DNA of 64,000 bases from the NCBI GenBank assembly GCA_018105865.1, contig CM030859.1, positions 2,378,501-2,442,500 on the forward strand, written 5' to 3'. The notes beneath the pieces were generated by a model. That model was not told where the DNA came from, made no database searches, and worked only from the letters and a program-made list of their open reading frames with translations. Positions 44,480 to 55,358 of this stretch are shown here, one piece after another. Position 1 is the stretch's first letter, and every line of letters begins with the position of its first letter. The DNA is from Metaphire vulgaris (lineage: Eukaryota > Annelida > Clitellata > Crassiclitellata > Megascolecidae). The position numbers and the translations under genes are program-made.

Positions 44480-44735
44480 AAAGTCCCTTCAGGAACCGTT
44501 GAGACCTGCAGCTTGTTGAACGATCTTTTTCTAATTCTCCCGGTCTTGTGCCGCATGAATCTCCCCCCAGATTTAATCCCGTCCACTCTCTGATGTCGTC
44601 AAACCATCGCCTTCTGGGCCTTCCCGGAGGGCGTGTTCCCTCCATTGTATCCTCCATTGGAACGTTCAGAATTCTCTTCTCTTCCATGCGACTGATGTGA
44701 CCAATCATCTGGAGCTCTTTCTTTGTTTGATCGTG
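44480..44735 (-). mobile_element. RTE-like LINE C-terminal remnant
   Basis: Minus frame MIGHISRMEEKRILNVPMED then GTRPPGRPRRRWFDDIREWT, the GH-x-x-RM and GRPRRRW-x-DDI end usual in endonuclease-reverse transcriptases. Confidence 0.8.
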
Positions 44736-44974
44736 GCAATCGCATCGCTGTCAAACCCGATTCTGACTAGAAGTCCGGTTTGTCATAGTTACCACAATAA
44801 GTTGTACTCAATGTAACGATCGGATGGCCTTTCGGGTTTTTGTAATTTTACTTGAGATTTTTGAAAAATTTAGATTTTAAAATGTTATTGCCAAGCATTT
44901 TTGCATTTGACCCGCGAGGACATGGGAGACATGTCATTTGGCCCTACGCCCAAAAAGTCTTGACACCCCTGGAT

Positions 44975-45330
44975 TTTTTTCTTCTTCTTCTTCTTCTTTA
45001 GGTGTTATCTTCATTTTGAAGGTTGACAGTTAGGAATGGATCGATTCCTGTCTTCGGCGCATCTTTTCATTTCCAATAGTTTTCTAGTCTTGTTTTTGTT
45101 CTTTAACCTCCTCCAGCCACTCTTTACGTGGTCTTCCTTTGGTTGGACTTCCTTCGTATTTACCCTCCAAGAATATTTTGTCTGGGGTTGTGTGCACGAA
45201 CCTCGCATGATGTGTCCGGCGGTGTATTGTATTTTCCTCTTTATTATTTCTGCTAATAAATTTCTTTTTTTCTTCTATTCTTTTTAGTACTTCCTCTCGT
45301 CTGTTATTCTTTCCTGCCAACTTATTTTGA
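44975..45330 (-). mobile_element. RTE-like LINE C-terminal remnant, second subfamily
   Basis: Minus frame REEVLKRIEEKKKFISRNNK..DKIFLEGKYEGSPTKGRPRK and EWLEEVKE, followed on that strand by a shifted GWRRLKNKNKTRK part. 44936-44972 is the right end (AAGTCTTGACACCCCTGG) of a CAGGGGTGTCAA-type element. 45331-46246 otherwise shows no gene. Confidence 0.75.
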
Positions 45331-46246
45331 GTATTACATAAGATTTATTAAAATTGTGTAAGCAGATAAGAAACCTTTTGTGTGAGCGCTTGTTTGTTTT
45401 CGGAATGCAGGTCAAGAAGAACTAGTGTTCCGATGTAATAATCTCGAAGTAGATATTATATCGTCTACAGTTAGCGCAAGTTCATCACATCATATTGCAG
45501 TGCCCCGGGAAAGCGGAAAGGAGGCTACACACTCAACGCCCGGTAAGTGGCTACCTAATAACAAAGAAAAGGTTGTCAGGAAAGTGTAAATTAGATATCA
45601 TTGATAAAGAAATAAACAGGAGTATCCAGAACAATCTCTATGGTCACTGATCTATGCCCACCAGCAAGGAATCTGCTTCTGCCATTGGCGTCTATTAATA
45701 GACAACAATGGTTTCTATGGTTTCTGCCCACCAGTGGGCGGAGCAACCGGACCTTGTTGGTAAACATTGGACACCCCTATAGGTTGATAGTGAAAGATAG
45801 GCAGATAAATTGTCCAGCGATGATAACGGGATTTTGTCCGTAGTAACAGCAAGGAACAGCTCTTTAGTATTTAGATGGTAATCAACAAAATGACCAAAAT
45901 GAAGGTACAGTATGTACTGGACATTTTACATAAAGTGAAAAGGAGAGGACCACAACGAACAGAGCATCAAATTTCTCCCATAGATAACCTCTTCTTTTGA
46001 CGTTGCTGCTTACGTCATTAATCTAGAATAGTTTGCCATTGCTTTCTCAAGACCCGCGTTTGGGGCCTACTTTACAGTTCAACGTTTCTAACTATTTATC
46101 TATTTATATTTCTCATAATTGCCTAGCGTCTTCTTTGTATAAAGAAAAATATCTTTCCTGTACCATTTACTTCATATGAGAAGAATACCATAAAGTTCTG
46201 AAGGAGGAATTTAAATTTTGATAAATTTTATAAGATGGAAAAAAAT

Positions 46247-46795
46247 AGGGGCCGTTCATAAAGTTCGTCACGCTTGTGGGGTGAGGTGGTCTAAGAGAGT
46301 GTGACAGTATGAGACATAAACAGGAGTACGGACCAGCGTGACGGCGCAGTTTCAGTATGAACAAAACCTTAAATATATCTGATAAGCGGTATAGTAAAAG
46401 ACGTGTTTAATTTAAGCATTAACGTTTTTGCCCGACTTACACTAATTTTAGGTCACAATGATATATTCGCTATCATTGTCGGCAGTTGATTATCTATTTT
46501 GCCACTGATAATTGAACGAGAACTCTAATATACGGTATTAAATAGAAAACCCGCGTGACGTAACGAGCGCAGCCAGCTGCGTTAATTAATGTGAATTGCA
46601 GGACACATTGAACATCGAGATCTTGAACGCATATTGCGGCCTCGAGCACTCCCGAGGCCACGCCCGTCTCAGGGTCGGTTGAAATTATAGGCGTAGGCCT
46701 ACTATTAGGAGGTACGAGATTTGTAACGGTTTGTGACGGGGGAAGGGGTGTAAAAATGTCCAAAAATAGCGTGACACTTTCTGGACGGCCAAATA
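46247..46795. mobile_element. GGGGCCGTTCATAAAG element upstream of gene B
   Basis: Same family and same insertion place (after ATAAGATGG..AAATA) as 18668-20192, so it was present before the A/B duplication. It lacks the younger insertions of the A copy. Its right end AGCGTGACACTTTCTGGACG is intact. Confidence 0.82.
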
Positions 46796-46976
46796 ATAAC
46801 ATCCGACTGTTGACGAGTCTGAAAACATGGGGACATTGCTTTCTGTAACGTGTAGTCCTATGGTCACCAAGCCATTTAGGCTGTCCCAATTGTTTCAATG
46901 TTACCTCACGTTAGTAAGTTAATGGCAATGTTAAACCAGGGTTGTGAATTTCGATCATTTTTGTTTTCTTCTTCAG

Positions 46977-47919
46977 ACAGAGGTTTTCCACCGTTAACAT
47001 CTGGTCAGACGCTGAGCAATTTCAAGGGAAAAGGACAAACAGAAATGTCGAATCAACCGGTGACAAAGAAAAAGCCGATCAAGCAACAAGCTACTGGCGG
47101 GGTGACTTCAAATGATAAAGGAAAGATTTCGAAGAAAGGCGATAGCGAAAAGGTTCCAAAGACAGGTGATAAAGAAAAAGATTGCAAAGAAAGGCAATAA
47201 CGAAACAGTTCCAAAGAACAGGTAATAAAGAAAAGGTTCCGTTGAAAGGAGCTAAAAACAAGGTTCCAAGGACAGGTGATAAAGAAAAGGTTTTGTTGAA
47301 AGGAGCTAAAAACAAGGTTCCAAAGACAGGTGGTAAAGAAAAGGTTCCGTTGAAAGGAGCTAAAAACAAGGTTCTAAAGACAGGAGGTAAAGAAAAGGTT
47401 GCGAAGATAGGTGGTATTAAAATAAAGGTTCCGAAGAAAGGTGGAAATGACGGTGACAATGTCAGAAACGACAATGCTGATGACGACGATGATAAAAATG
47501 ATGTAAATGATGATAAGGTTGATGCTAATGGTGATGATAATGTTGATGATGGTGAATGTGATGGGGAGGGTGAGGAAGAGAGTGTAATGGTGAGGAAGAG
47601 GGTCAAGAAGAGGGTGAGGGTGAGGAAGAGGGTGAGGAAGAGGGTGAGAAAGAGAAGAGGGTGAAGAAGAGGGCGATGAAAGAGGAAGAAGAGGGTGGGT
47701 GAGGAAGAGGGTGAAGAAGAGGGTGAAGAAGATGGTGAGGAAGAGGAAGAGGGTGAGGAAGAGGGTGAGGAAGAGGGCGAGGAAGAGGAAGAGGGTGAAG
47801 AAGAGGGGGAGGAAGAGGGTGAAAAGAGGGCGAGGAAGAAGGGTGAGGAAGAGGGTGACGACAATGGTGAGGATGAAGGTGATGGTGGTGATGATGGCGG
47901 TGATGATGGTGATTACTAG
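46977..47919 (+). pseudogene. Gene B: Lys-rich/acidic family member, frameshifted
   Basis: Acceptor TTTTCTTCTTCAG (46964-46976) starts a phase-1 frame: RGFPPLTSGQTLSNFKGKGQ, then KKKPIKQQATGGVTSNDKGK, colinear with gene A. The frame breaks near 47160-47200 (stop 47198-47200); single-base gains near 47176 and 47215 would explain it. The next frame has a 54-bp unit GAKNKVPKTGDKEKVPLK repeated at 47248, 47302 and 47356, then NDNADDDDDKNDVNDDKVDA and EGEEES before slipping into RKRV repeats (stop at 47662). The distal part, GEEEGEEEGEED.., ends GGDDGGDDGDY with TAG at 47917-47919. Frame damage in the repeat parts could partly be sequencing or assembly error. AATAAA lies at 49046 in a duplicated 3' UTR. 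Confidence 0.6.
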
Positions 47920-47920
47920 T

Positions 47921-48199
47921 TAATGGAATAGTTTGATCCTGATTACTACTTTCTGATTGTCACCTTATTGCTACTAGTTATAAGCTGCTACTATTAGTTA
48001 AGTCGTTAATTTCGTGATAAAACTTGGCTTGACATCTATACTACTTTTAATAATCGTTCCTCGAGTGTAAAGCTCATGTGGGATGGCATCCATTCTCTGG
48101 CATCTTTGTTTCAATAATAGCAATGATGAATCGTTCTATTGCATAATGGTTATGTTTGATTATGATTGAAATGAATACAGTTCTCTATCTTCGTTATAT
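47921..48199 (+). repeat. Gene B 3' UTR, proximal copy of a direct repeat
   Basis: 279 bp matching 48795-49071, from TAATGGAATAGTTT through CTTTCTGATTGTCACCTTAT to GTTCTCTATCTTCGTTATA. The poly(A) signal position reads AATACA (48174-48179) here and AATAAA in the distal copy. Confidence 0.9.
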
Positions 48200-48400
48200 A
48201 CCTGATGGTGATGGTGACGATGATGGTAATGGTGATGATGATGGTGATGATGATGTTGATAGTGAGGCTGATGGTGATGATGATGGTGTTGGTGATGATG
48301 ACAACGATCATTGCTTACGCTACACTATCCATCAGCCATTAGAGAAATCCCAAGTTGCAATCTTACTCAAATTAACTTTAATTAAAAGTATTTAAGATTA
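48200..48400 (+). repeat. GATGGTGAT-rich tract
   Basis: A 100-bp run (48203-48306) encodes DGDGDDDGNGDDDGDDDVDS in one frame, similar to the acidic tails, and then ends within unique sequence. It may be a leftover of a duplicated acidic tail, or simple sequence. Confidence 0.5.
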
Positions 48401-48509
48401 TTGTATACTGAAAAACAAATATTCTGTTACAACTGCATTGCACCCGCATGCCATACACATTTTATCTTACAGTATATGTTAAACAAATGGATATTTGCTA
48501 AACGAAGAT

Positions 48510-48696
48510 CAGTGGCGGCTCCAGCGGGTGGGCAGGGGACCGTGCCCCCTATTGAGTGCCTGCCCGCCCAGTGCCCCCCAGTTGGGACCCTATACTTAAT
48601 GCTACATACATTAAATAACAAATGGTTGGCCCCCCCATGATTAGAAGTTGCCACCCCAACGGCCCCTCCACTTGCCAAATCCTAGAGCCGCCACTG
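48510..48696. mobile_element. CAGTGGCGGCTCCA family, copy 5
   Basis: 187 bp with both ends; flanks ACGAAGAT/GCGAAGAT match at 7 of 8. Confidence 0.93.
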
Positions 48697-48794
48697 GCGA
48701 AGATTGCTCATCAATCATCAGTGATTGTATATCATTGCTCACACTTACTGTGATCACCACCGGTATATTAATACCTGTTTGCACCATAACTAAA

Positions 48795-49071
48795 TAATGG
48801 AATAGTTTTTGATGGTTACTACTTTCTGATTGTCACCTTATTACTTTAGTTAAGCTGATAGGCCTACTATTAGTTAAGTTGTTAATTTTGTGATGGAGAT
48901 TGGCTTCTCATCTATAATACTTTTATTAATCTTTCATCAAGTGTCGAGCTAAGATAAGATTCATCCTTATCTGGCATTTTAATTTCAATTAGCTATGATG
49001 AATCGTTCTATTGCATAGTGGTATTGCTTGATTATGATTGAAACGAATAAAGTTCTCTATCTTCGTTATAT
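48795..49071 (+). repeat. Distal 3' UTR copy with AATAAA
   Basis: Second copy of 47921-48199, about 870 bp downstream. AATAAA is at 49046-49051. 49072-49615 shows no gene. Confidence 0.88.
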
Positions 49072-49614
49072 TTCGATTTCTTCGTGAATTTCTTGGGCAT
49101 TTTAAATAATAATCTGTGCTCTTTTCCTTATATTGTGGATCTGGGTAGTTGCAAGCATGTTCGGGTTACGAACAGTGGTGTATCTACTGGTCTTATTTAG
49201 CATTTTATTACAATACTACTGGATGAATTCACATGATGGAACATAGAAAATGAGCTATGCAAAGTATCGTCATAACAAGAGCCAATAAAAGGGCTTTTCA
49301 TGGTCACATTAGTGCTCAGGACACCAAAATACTACAGATTATGACGTTTTAAAGTCGGTTACATTTTCACTGTTGACCAGTGTAATTGATGTGGACATTT
49401 AGGCTGCTTTAGAGTTATCGAAAGAATCGAATTGAGACAGTAACATTATTTTTCGAAGCAAGGATTTATAGAGACGAAGAGCTTTATTTATTCACTTTCC
49501 AAATCGAAAGACTGTCACATTTTTATAAAAGGCGACTAAGATCTGTTCGCCACTGACCATTCCTCATTGAAAGGCTTATTTTATCACAAATGCTACACTA
49601 TCTGAACACTAAAA

Positions 49615-49615
<1 letters not shown>

Positions 49616-49672
<57 letters not shown>

Positions 49673-49862
49673 CGGATGATGATGATGCGGATGATGATGA
49701 TGATGTGGATGATGATGCGGGTGATGATGATGATGATGATGATGACGATGATGATGATGATGATGACGATGATGATGATGCGGATGATGATGCGGGTGAT
49801 GATGATGATGATGCTGTTGTTGTTGTTGTTGTTGTTGATGATGATGATGATGATGATGATGA
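49616..49862. repeat. (GAT)n microsatellite
   Basis: About 245 bp of GAT with GCG, GAC and GTT interruptions. The poly-Met and poly-Asp frames are artefacts; no acceptor or basic part precedes it. Confidence 0.9.
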
Positions 49863-50040
49863 TAAAAACCTTCTTCAATTTACACAATCTGATTTCAGAC
49901 GGTTTCACTCAACTGAAACGACTCTCCTTAGAATTCCGTCTGATGTCTACTCTGTCACTGAGCTTACCTTGTCTGCCTGCTTTGATGTCTCAAGTGCCTT
50001 TGATACGGTTGATCGAGACATATTGTTGAAACGTCAAGGC
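49863..50040 (+). mobile_element. CR1-like LINE fragment, RT N-terminal part
   Basis: Reads QSDFRRFHSTETTLLRIPSD and then FDVSSAFDTVDRDILLKR, the conserved RT region before the catalytic core. It is cut off both sides, by the microsatellite and by the element at 50096. Confidence 0.85.
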
Positions 50041-50095
50041 CCCGCCTTACATTACTTGGCTTTTCAAATCACCCTCTTCCACTTCACATGTGTAC

Positions 50096-50278
50096 CAGTG
50101 GCGGCTCCACAGGAGGGCCCGAGGGGGCCGTGCCCCCTATTGAGTGCCTGCCCCCCAGTGGCCCCTGTTGGGACCCTATACTTAATACTACATACCTAGC
50201 AACAAATGGTTGCCCCCTCATGATTAGAAGTTGGTCACCCTAACGGCCCCCACTTGCCAAATCCTGGAGCCGCCACTG
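50096..50278. mobile_element. CAGTGGCGGCTCCA family, copy 6
   Basis: 183 bp; flanks ATGTGTAC/ATGTGTGC match at 7 of 8. Confidence 0.93.
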
Positions 50279-50369
50279 ATGTGTGCTAATTACCCGTTAT
50301 TAGAATTATCGGGCATGTGTTTCTGTCCACGCGTGCGTTTGTTGGTAGCCTTGCTATTTGTGGTAGAAA

Positions 50370-50440
50370 GCATCGGTGGTTCAGTGGTAGAATGCTCGCC
50401 TGCCACGCGGGCGGCCCGGGTTCAATTCCCGGCCGATGCA
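50370..50440 (+). tRNA. tRNA-Gly (anticodon GCC)
   Basis: A 71-nt sequence folds as a full cloverleaf. The acceptor stem GCATCGG pairs with CCGATGC and is followed by discriminator A. The A box is GTGGTTCAGTGGTAG, the anticodon GCC is at 50402-50404 in the loop CTGCCAC, and the B box is GGGTTCAATTCCC. It has no intron and no encoded CCA, as expected for a nuclear tRNA. Only a short TTTT (about 50444-50447) follows as a pol III stop. It stands alone between repeats; there is no SINE body attached, and all stems are intact, so it is likely functional. Confidence 0.96.
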
Positions 50441-50589
50441 AAATTTTAAAAATTAAGAATACCAGCGTTAAAAAATTATTAAATAACTCGAAAATCAAAC
50501 GATAATAATAGAAATGACAAATAAAATAACGATGTCGATATTGCAATCATTTTTACTATTTTTTATTATAATAAAAATGATAGCTGGCT

Positions 50590-50860
50590 TCTAGAGGCTT
50601 AATTGTGACTTAAAGCATCTTAGGAACCTAAGTAAGCCTGAGTAAAAACGACTTTATGAGCTCCTAAATTTGCAATCGTGCTTTTTCATATGCTGCACCA
50701 GAACTTTGGAACTCAGCTCTAGCATTTCTCCACTTAGGTTCCTAAGATACTTTAAACAGCATTATTATTATTTTAGGGGTCTGACATTTTGTGACGACTC
50801 GAGACGAGGGGAGGGGGTAAAAACTGCCGAAATTGCGTGACGTCATTTATGAACGGCCCC
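50590..50860. mobile_element. LINE fragments and a miniature element end
   Basis: 50667-50730 (+) reads ICNRAFSYAAPELWNS, as in the LINE at 11625-12400. Around it lie inverted CTTAGGAACCTAAGTAAGCC pieces of LINE 3' tail type. 50785-50860 ends TGACGTCATTTATGAACGGC with CCCC, a right end of the GGGGCCGTCCATAAAG family; 50868-50910 is a (CTTA)-type SINE end. Confidence 0.65.
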
Positions 50861-50913
50861 ATACTTCCAAAGCGCTATATAAATTTACGAGATTTTTACT
50901 AACTTACCTTAGG

Positions 50914-51115
50914 TCGCGTCATTTCTAGAATTGGTTTTTGATGACGAGACATTGGCTACAGGTAATTAATTACAGACCTTTAGCCAACTACTCATCTAGT
51001 AGAGGCATATCAACCTGGTAGCACGAGTGGTATCACGTTTCTTTCCTCTGAATTTTCACGTTATCAATAAACGGCTCATTCTATTTGACACTTCATTGGT
51101 TTCATTAAAGAGCTG

Positions 51116-51116
<1 letters not shown>
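50914..51116 (+). repeat. Direct repeat unit (sister: 51936-52226)
   Basis: Shares GCGTCATTTCTAG, TTTTTGATGACGA, CATTGGCTACAG, CATCTAGTAGA, GAGTGGTATCACGTT and CCATTCTATTTGA-type strings with 51936-52226 in the same order; the second copy has ~80 bp extra. A (TA)n run follows at 51118-51165. Confidence 0.85.
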
Positions 51117-51167
<51 letters not shown>

Positions 51168-51374
51168 CGATCCTCGATAAAGACGGTTTACACGTCGCGA
51201 TGCGTTGGTGGACGATGGAAGGACGTTGCTATTGGTGGGGAGGGTGGCCCTGGGCATCCACCAGATAAGAGGCATCCAAATTGACTCGGCACATGAATTT
51301 TTGGGTATTTTGCTCGATTCAACACTTTTTTACATGAAAAACCCTTAAAATTATCGATTTAAATAAAGATATAA

Positions 51375-51835
51375 ATTAGACATAAAGCTTAATTCCGGCA
51401 GCTTTTTCTGCAGAAAATGCACTCAATAACCATCGTCAGGCCCTATTATTATTATTATTATTATTATTAATTAGCAGTTTTTGAGCTTCCAACGGTGAAA
51501 CGGGGATATGCGGGTAAACTATTCGGTGTTTTCGGCATGCGCAGACTTACGCTATTATGACGAACACTAAAAGTAAGTCTGGCAGGTAATTTTACACAAT
51601 TCCCACCAGACAAAAGGCCCGAATCATTTGACCGCCTCATTCATTACATTTATTGCACAACCCCCCCAACACCCTCAACAGCACCCAATTTGCGGTGTGT
51701 GACCTCGGAGTTCTGTACTCAATCTAATATTCGTGTCTGGTCGGAAAAGCCTGTTTTAGGCGTAATAGGCTATATGCGACAATTAAAACAGAAGACTTTA
51801 GTGTAAGTGCGAATTAATTGCTGTAGAGCTTGCTG
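51375..51835 (+). repeat. Duplicated block upstream of gene D (sister: 28860-29345)
   Basis: See 28860-29345. It lies between the two copies of the direct repeat at 50914 and 51936. Confidence 0.7.
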
Positions 51836-51935
51836 TTATTTCAACGTTACAGCGGCATTGAAACTGCATCAAATAAAATATAACTCGGTAAATCGAATAA
51901 CGTTTAACAGCCAAGTATTTGGTACCACTCGGTTG

Positions 51936-52226
51936 CGTCATTTCTAGTATTGATTTTTGATGACGATAGGCCTACATTGGCTACAGCTAATTAATGGCCG
52001 ACTTTTAATCAACTACTTATCTAGTAGATGCATGTCAACTTGGTTTCCACGAGTGGTATCACGTTCGATCCGTTGGTAAGAAATATATTTTAATTTTATT
52101 TCAGATCTGCGTTGTAAATAAAATATGCGTCATTTCTTATTTTTGAGCGTTATCGACACTGAATTTCCACTATCAATAAACAGCCCATTCTATTTGATAC
52201 TTCATTGGTTTCATTAAAGAACCTAT
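51936..52226 (+). repeat. Direct repeat unit, second copy
   Basis: Second copy of 50914-51116 with an extra stretch about 52082-52165. Ends CTTCATTGGTTTCATTAAAG. Confidence 0.85.
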
Positions 52227-52318
52227 GTATTATTTAATCTCACCTAGGTTTATATGTAACGGAACTGGGTCGAATATTGAATAAACTATAAGTTTGCGGG
52301 TCAACACTGAATCTAATT

Positions 52319-52639
52319 CAGGCGTATTCAATAAATATTCTATAATGGGCCAAATGTTTTATGATTGGTTCCTCGGGCCACGTGTTTTTGAAATCAGTAG
52401 TTGTCATTTCAGGCTTATCAATATATTTCGTAAGTATTAGAAAACAGTTATCGTTTCAGTATTTTCCCGGACCATCTCACACACCATGGCGGGTCTGATC
52501 TGGCCCTAGGGCAGTGGAGGCTCCGGGTCATATTGAGTGTCTGCCCTCTCAGGCCACCATTAATGAATACATTAAACAACAAATGGTTGGCATGATTAAT
52601 TGATAATCCTTCTCGAGGGCCACCATTTGAATATCCCTG
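52319..52639. mobile_element. CAGGGGTTTTCAACT-type element with nested fragment
   Basis: Ends CAGGCGTATTCAATA and CCATTTGAATATCCCTG with GGGCCA next to each. A decayed CAGTGGCGGCTCCA copy lies at 52512-52600 (CAGTGGAGGCTCC, AACAACAAATGGTTGGC). 52640-52989 shows no gene. Confidence 0.65.
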
Positions 52640-52989
52640 TCAAAATGTAATTCAAAAGTGTTCTTGTTTGTTTTCATGCAATAGACTATATATTTGCTGA
52701 TATGAGATATGAGTGTATTAAATATAATTATTAAGCGGATGGGATATTGATTATAGTGGTTTAGCAGAGGCCTATTTTTTGTGGTCGGTTTGTTATACAA
52801 AGCCTAGCATTTTATATTTGGTTCGTATGCGTATTTAGAAAATGTTTTAGTGTTAGACCCAATTTCTGTTAATTGTTGTGATTCTTAGATTGTTGGCTAT
52901 TATAACGCTAATTATGCATAACAAGTTTTCAGCGGCTTGAAAAAGAGTGTTGGATTCCCGGGGACAAAGTAAATTTGGATGCCCCCCGC

Positions 52990-53475
52990 CAGTGGCGCAT
53001 TTAGGGAGTATGCTCCTGAGTCCTGATCCATAGCATACACCTTTGGTCTTTGGTCCTTCCCTTCGGTTGCACTTAAAGACTGTTAGACCGACGATTGAAC
53101 TTAACTCAGTTGTAGTAAATTTACAGTCAATACTTTTACAGGTAGTATTATTAATACACTTAAACTGTATGCTATTGCAGAACATAGCCTAGAATAAAAG
53201 TTATTTTTCGAACTTCTTAAATTTCAGCATACCCTTTTAATCCTTTCTAAATACGCCCATGCCCCCTCCCCAGCCACCTCGGTGTTAGGTGTTAGCACGA
53301 AAAAGGTCGCCGAGACATTTTGAATGCCCTTATCTGGTGCGGAAGCCTTTGGGCCAAATCGATAATTTTAAGCGATTTTCATGTAAAAGAAGTGTTGGCG
53401 AGCAAAGAAAAGAGTCAATTTGGAAGGCCCCATCTAGTGGATGCCCGGGGCCACCGCCCCCTCTGCACGCTACTG
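52990..53475. mobile_element. Degenerate CAGTGGCGC-type element(s)
   Basis: CAGTGGCGCATTTAGGGAG at the left, CCTCTGCACGCTACTG at the right, with TGCCCGGGGCCACC inside. No duplication; may be two elements. Confidence 0.4.
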
Positions 53476-53799
53476 TAAGCTTTATCAAGACTACTAATAT
53501 CAGCGTTATTGTCCGTTCGATGTCAAGTATAAATAGGCATATAGGCCTATGCACTATAACAGGTTTTGTTCAGGGGCTATTTGTAACACTTCGGTTTTTT
53601 GACATGATGAAAAATTAGAAAACAAAACAAGATGTCGGTTTTTGCCATGATAAAAAATGTGTTCAAGGATTTTAGCCAACTTCAGATTATAAAACAAGAT
53701 GTCGGTGCGGTTTAAACCCCTTGGACACGAAAATTTTTTTATGTATTTCCGTGCATTTTTATAAATCCGCCGATTTTTGGGGTTCTATTGGGTCATCGA

Positions 53800-54068
53800 C
53801 AATTTTTTTTCAAAACTTCAGATTATAAAGAGCGCTGCTAAGAATTTGCTTGTTCCATTGAAATTTGTTTCTGGTCGAGGTGGCACCTCTGTTCGTTGTG
53901 GCATTACAGAAATTCGTGACTATTTTGAAAGAAAATTCGGACAAAAGATTTCAGCAAACGACTAAGAAATGGCTTTCAATATCACGATTGATCTGGGGGA
54001 GATATGCAACATGGTATGTCGACTGGGAGTCTGCTGTTGCCGAAGACCACAACACGAAGGTGGTAAGT
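53800..54068 (+). other. Candidate exon(s) upstream of gene D
   Basis: After CAAAACTTCAG (to 53819) one frame reads IIKSAAKNLLVPLKFVSGRG, then VRCGITEIRDYFERKFGQKI and a stop at 53965. From ATTACAG (to 53909) another frame reads KFVTILKENSDKRFQQTTKK, WLSISRLIWGRYATWYVDWE and ends at a strong donor GTG|GTAAGT (54062). The first ~35 bp match 44050-44085 with equal spacing. Which frame is used, and whether it belongs to gene D, is not decided; phases do not join directly to the phase-1 exon of D. Confidence 0.35.
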
Positions 54069-54098
54069 CATAAACACAGCATCGTCGTTAGCGTAAAC

Positions 54099-54525
54099 CA
54101 GTGCTTCCCAAGCTTTTTCCAGCCACGGCACACTATCCAAGAAACATACAGTCAACGGAACACTGCAGCCGACAAGCAAAAAATCTCTCCATCTGTGACC
54201 GTCGAGTGTTTAATCTAGACTCCTGGACTCCGGGGGGACTGACAAAGCAGGGGGAACTGACAAAGCCGGGGAATTCTGCTAGGGGCCGCTGTTAGTCCAT
54301 GTAGTATTCCAAAATTTCCGGGGAATTTGAAATTTCCGGGGGAAAGGGCAACTTTCCCCCCGGAAACGGCCTAGATTAAACACTGGTCATCGAATTCTTT
54401 ACGTTAGCTGTTAGATTAGATTCTATATCTTTAAAAACATTACTTTTCCAACATTTTGCCGCGGCCCACTTCTAAAGTTGCCGCGGAACAATTGTGTGCC
54501 GCGGCACACAGGTTGGGAAGCGCAG
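54099..54525. mobile_element. CAGTGCTTCCCAAGC element with nested element
   Basis: Ends CAGTGCTTCCCAAGC and GGTTGGGAAGCGCAG; flanks GCGTAAAC/CCGTCAAC. Inside, 54204-54385 is a complete GTGTTTAATCTAG..CTAGATTAAACACTG element, inverted relative to 8337-8530. Confidence 0.82.
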
Positions 54526-54712
54526 CCGTCAACTGACCCACTCGTTGCTTCCCCTATACTTTGCTATAGAATTATATAATTTTCTTGCCTAAGTCGGCCA
54601 GTGGCGCAGCCAGAGCTCTATAATATGGGGGTACATCTACATTTGCGAGTAAAAAGGTATCCGCGCCGTGCAAGACAGGTCGTTAATGAGTTCTTGGCAC
54701 ATTCACGTAGAC

Positions 54713-54899
54713 CAGGGATATTTGTACACCCCCAAGAACCCGCAAAACCCCCTCCCAATTTGAGGTCGACACCCCCCAAATTTGGTGATGTGACAATGTT
54801 ATGCATACAAAATGCATACTAATTAGCTCCGGACACCACCACCCCGACCACAATTCGAGGTCGACACCCCCAAAATTCACAATCCTAGAAATATCCCTG
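54713..54899. mobile_element. CAGGGATATTTCTAG family, copy 3
   Basis: 187 bp, ends CAGGGATATTTGTACACC and CTAGAAATATCCCTG, exact 8-bp duplication ACGTAGAC (54705-54712, 54900-54907). Confidence 0.95.
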
Positions 54900-55358
54900 A
54901 CGTAGACCTATACTACTCGATCGTGTTAGCCACCCCCACTAAAATTTCTCAACGGTTATGCGCAAATCCCACACAACCGGTCCCGCCCAGTGAACTCATC
55001 TATATAATGATGAAGATGACTTATGAATTGTAGTCGTGACAGAAAATTCCCAATATTTGGCGATCAGGCATTTTCCTGTAACTTGTTGCCATTAGCGAGG
55101 CAATTGGTTTAGGCCTAGCTGCAGTGTTGTTTTGAGATACAATCTCCTCGTAGGACTAACCCTATCCTCGCAAAATGACCATGGTTTCCATGCAATACCA
55201 ATCCTATCCAAGAAGACTTCTGTGGCGCCATTTTAGTTATGCACTTTGGCATCAGTCGATGGTCGCTTCAGGGTAGAATAGTAATCCTCCACTGTCAGAT
55301 CCAATCACCGTATCGTTTGATAGTTTAGGTACAAGTATAGGCCTACATAAATGGAATG

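Larger units (their letters stand above)
44045..46200 (+). repeat. Duplicated block upstream of gene B (sister: 17950-18640)
   Basis: Shares the islands listed for 17950-18640 in the same order, with two LINE remnants inserted here (44480-44735, 44975-45330) and a long (CAT)n at 44303-44470. After CTGCAG at 44051 a frame reads EIPSWLERKFGLTNFCKRIG and continues DCDSYGSDMSKTSAMLL to a stop; the sister at 53888 reads EIRDYFERKFGQKIS. Confidence 0.7.

Noticed and set aside
44243..44519. Poly-His, poly-Ile and poly-Met ORFs
   Set aside because: (CAT)n microsatellite read in several frames.
49616..50199. Possible fifth acidic gene (poly-Asp ORF)
   Set aside because: Almost pure (GAT)n running directly into a LINE fragment; no acceptor and no basic part.
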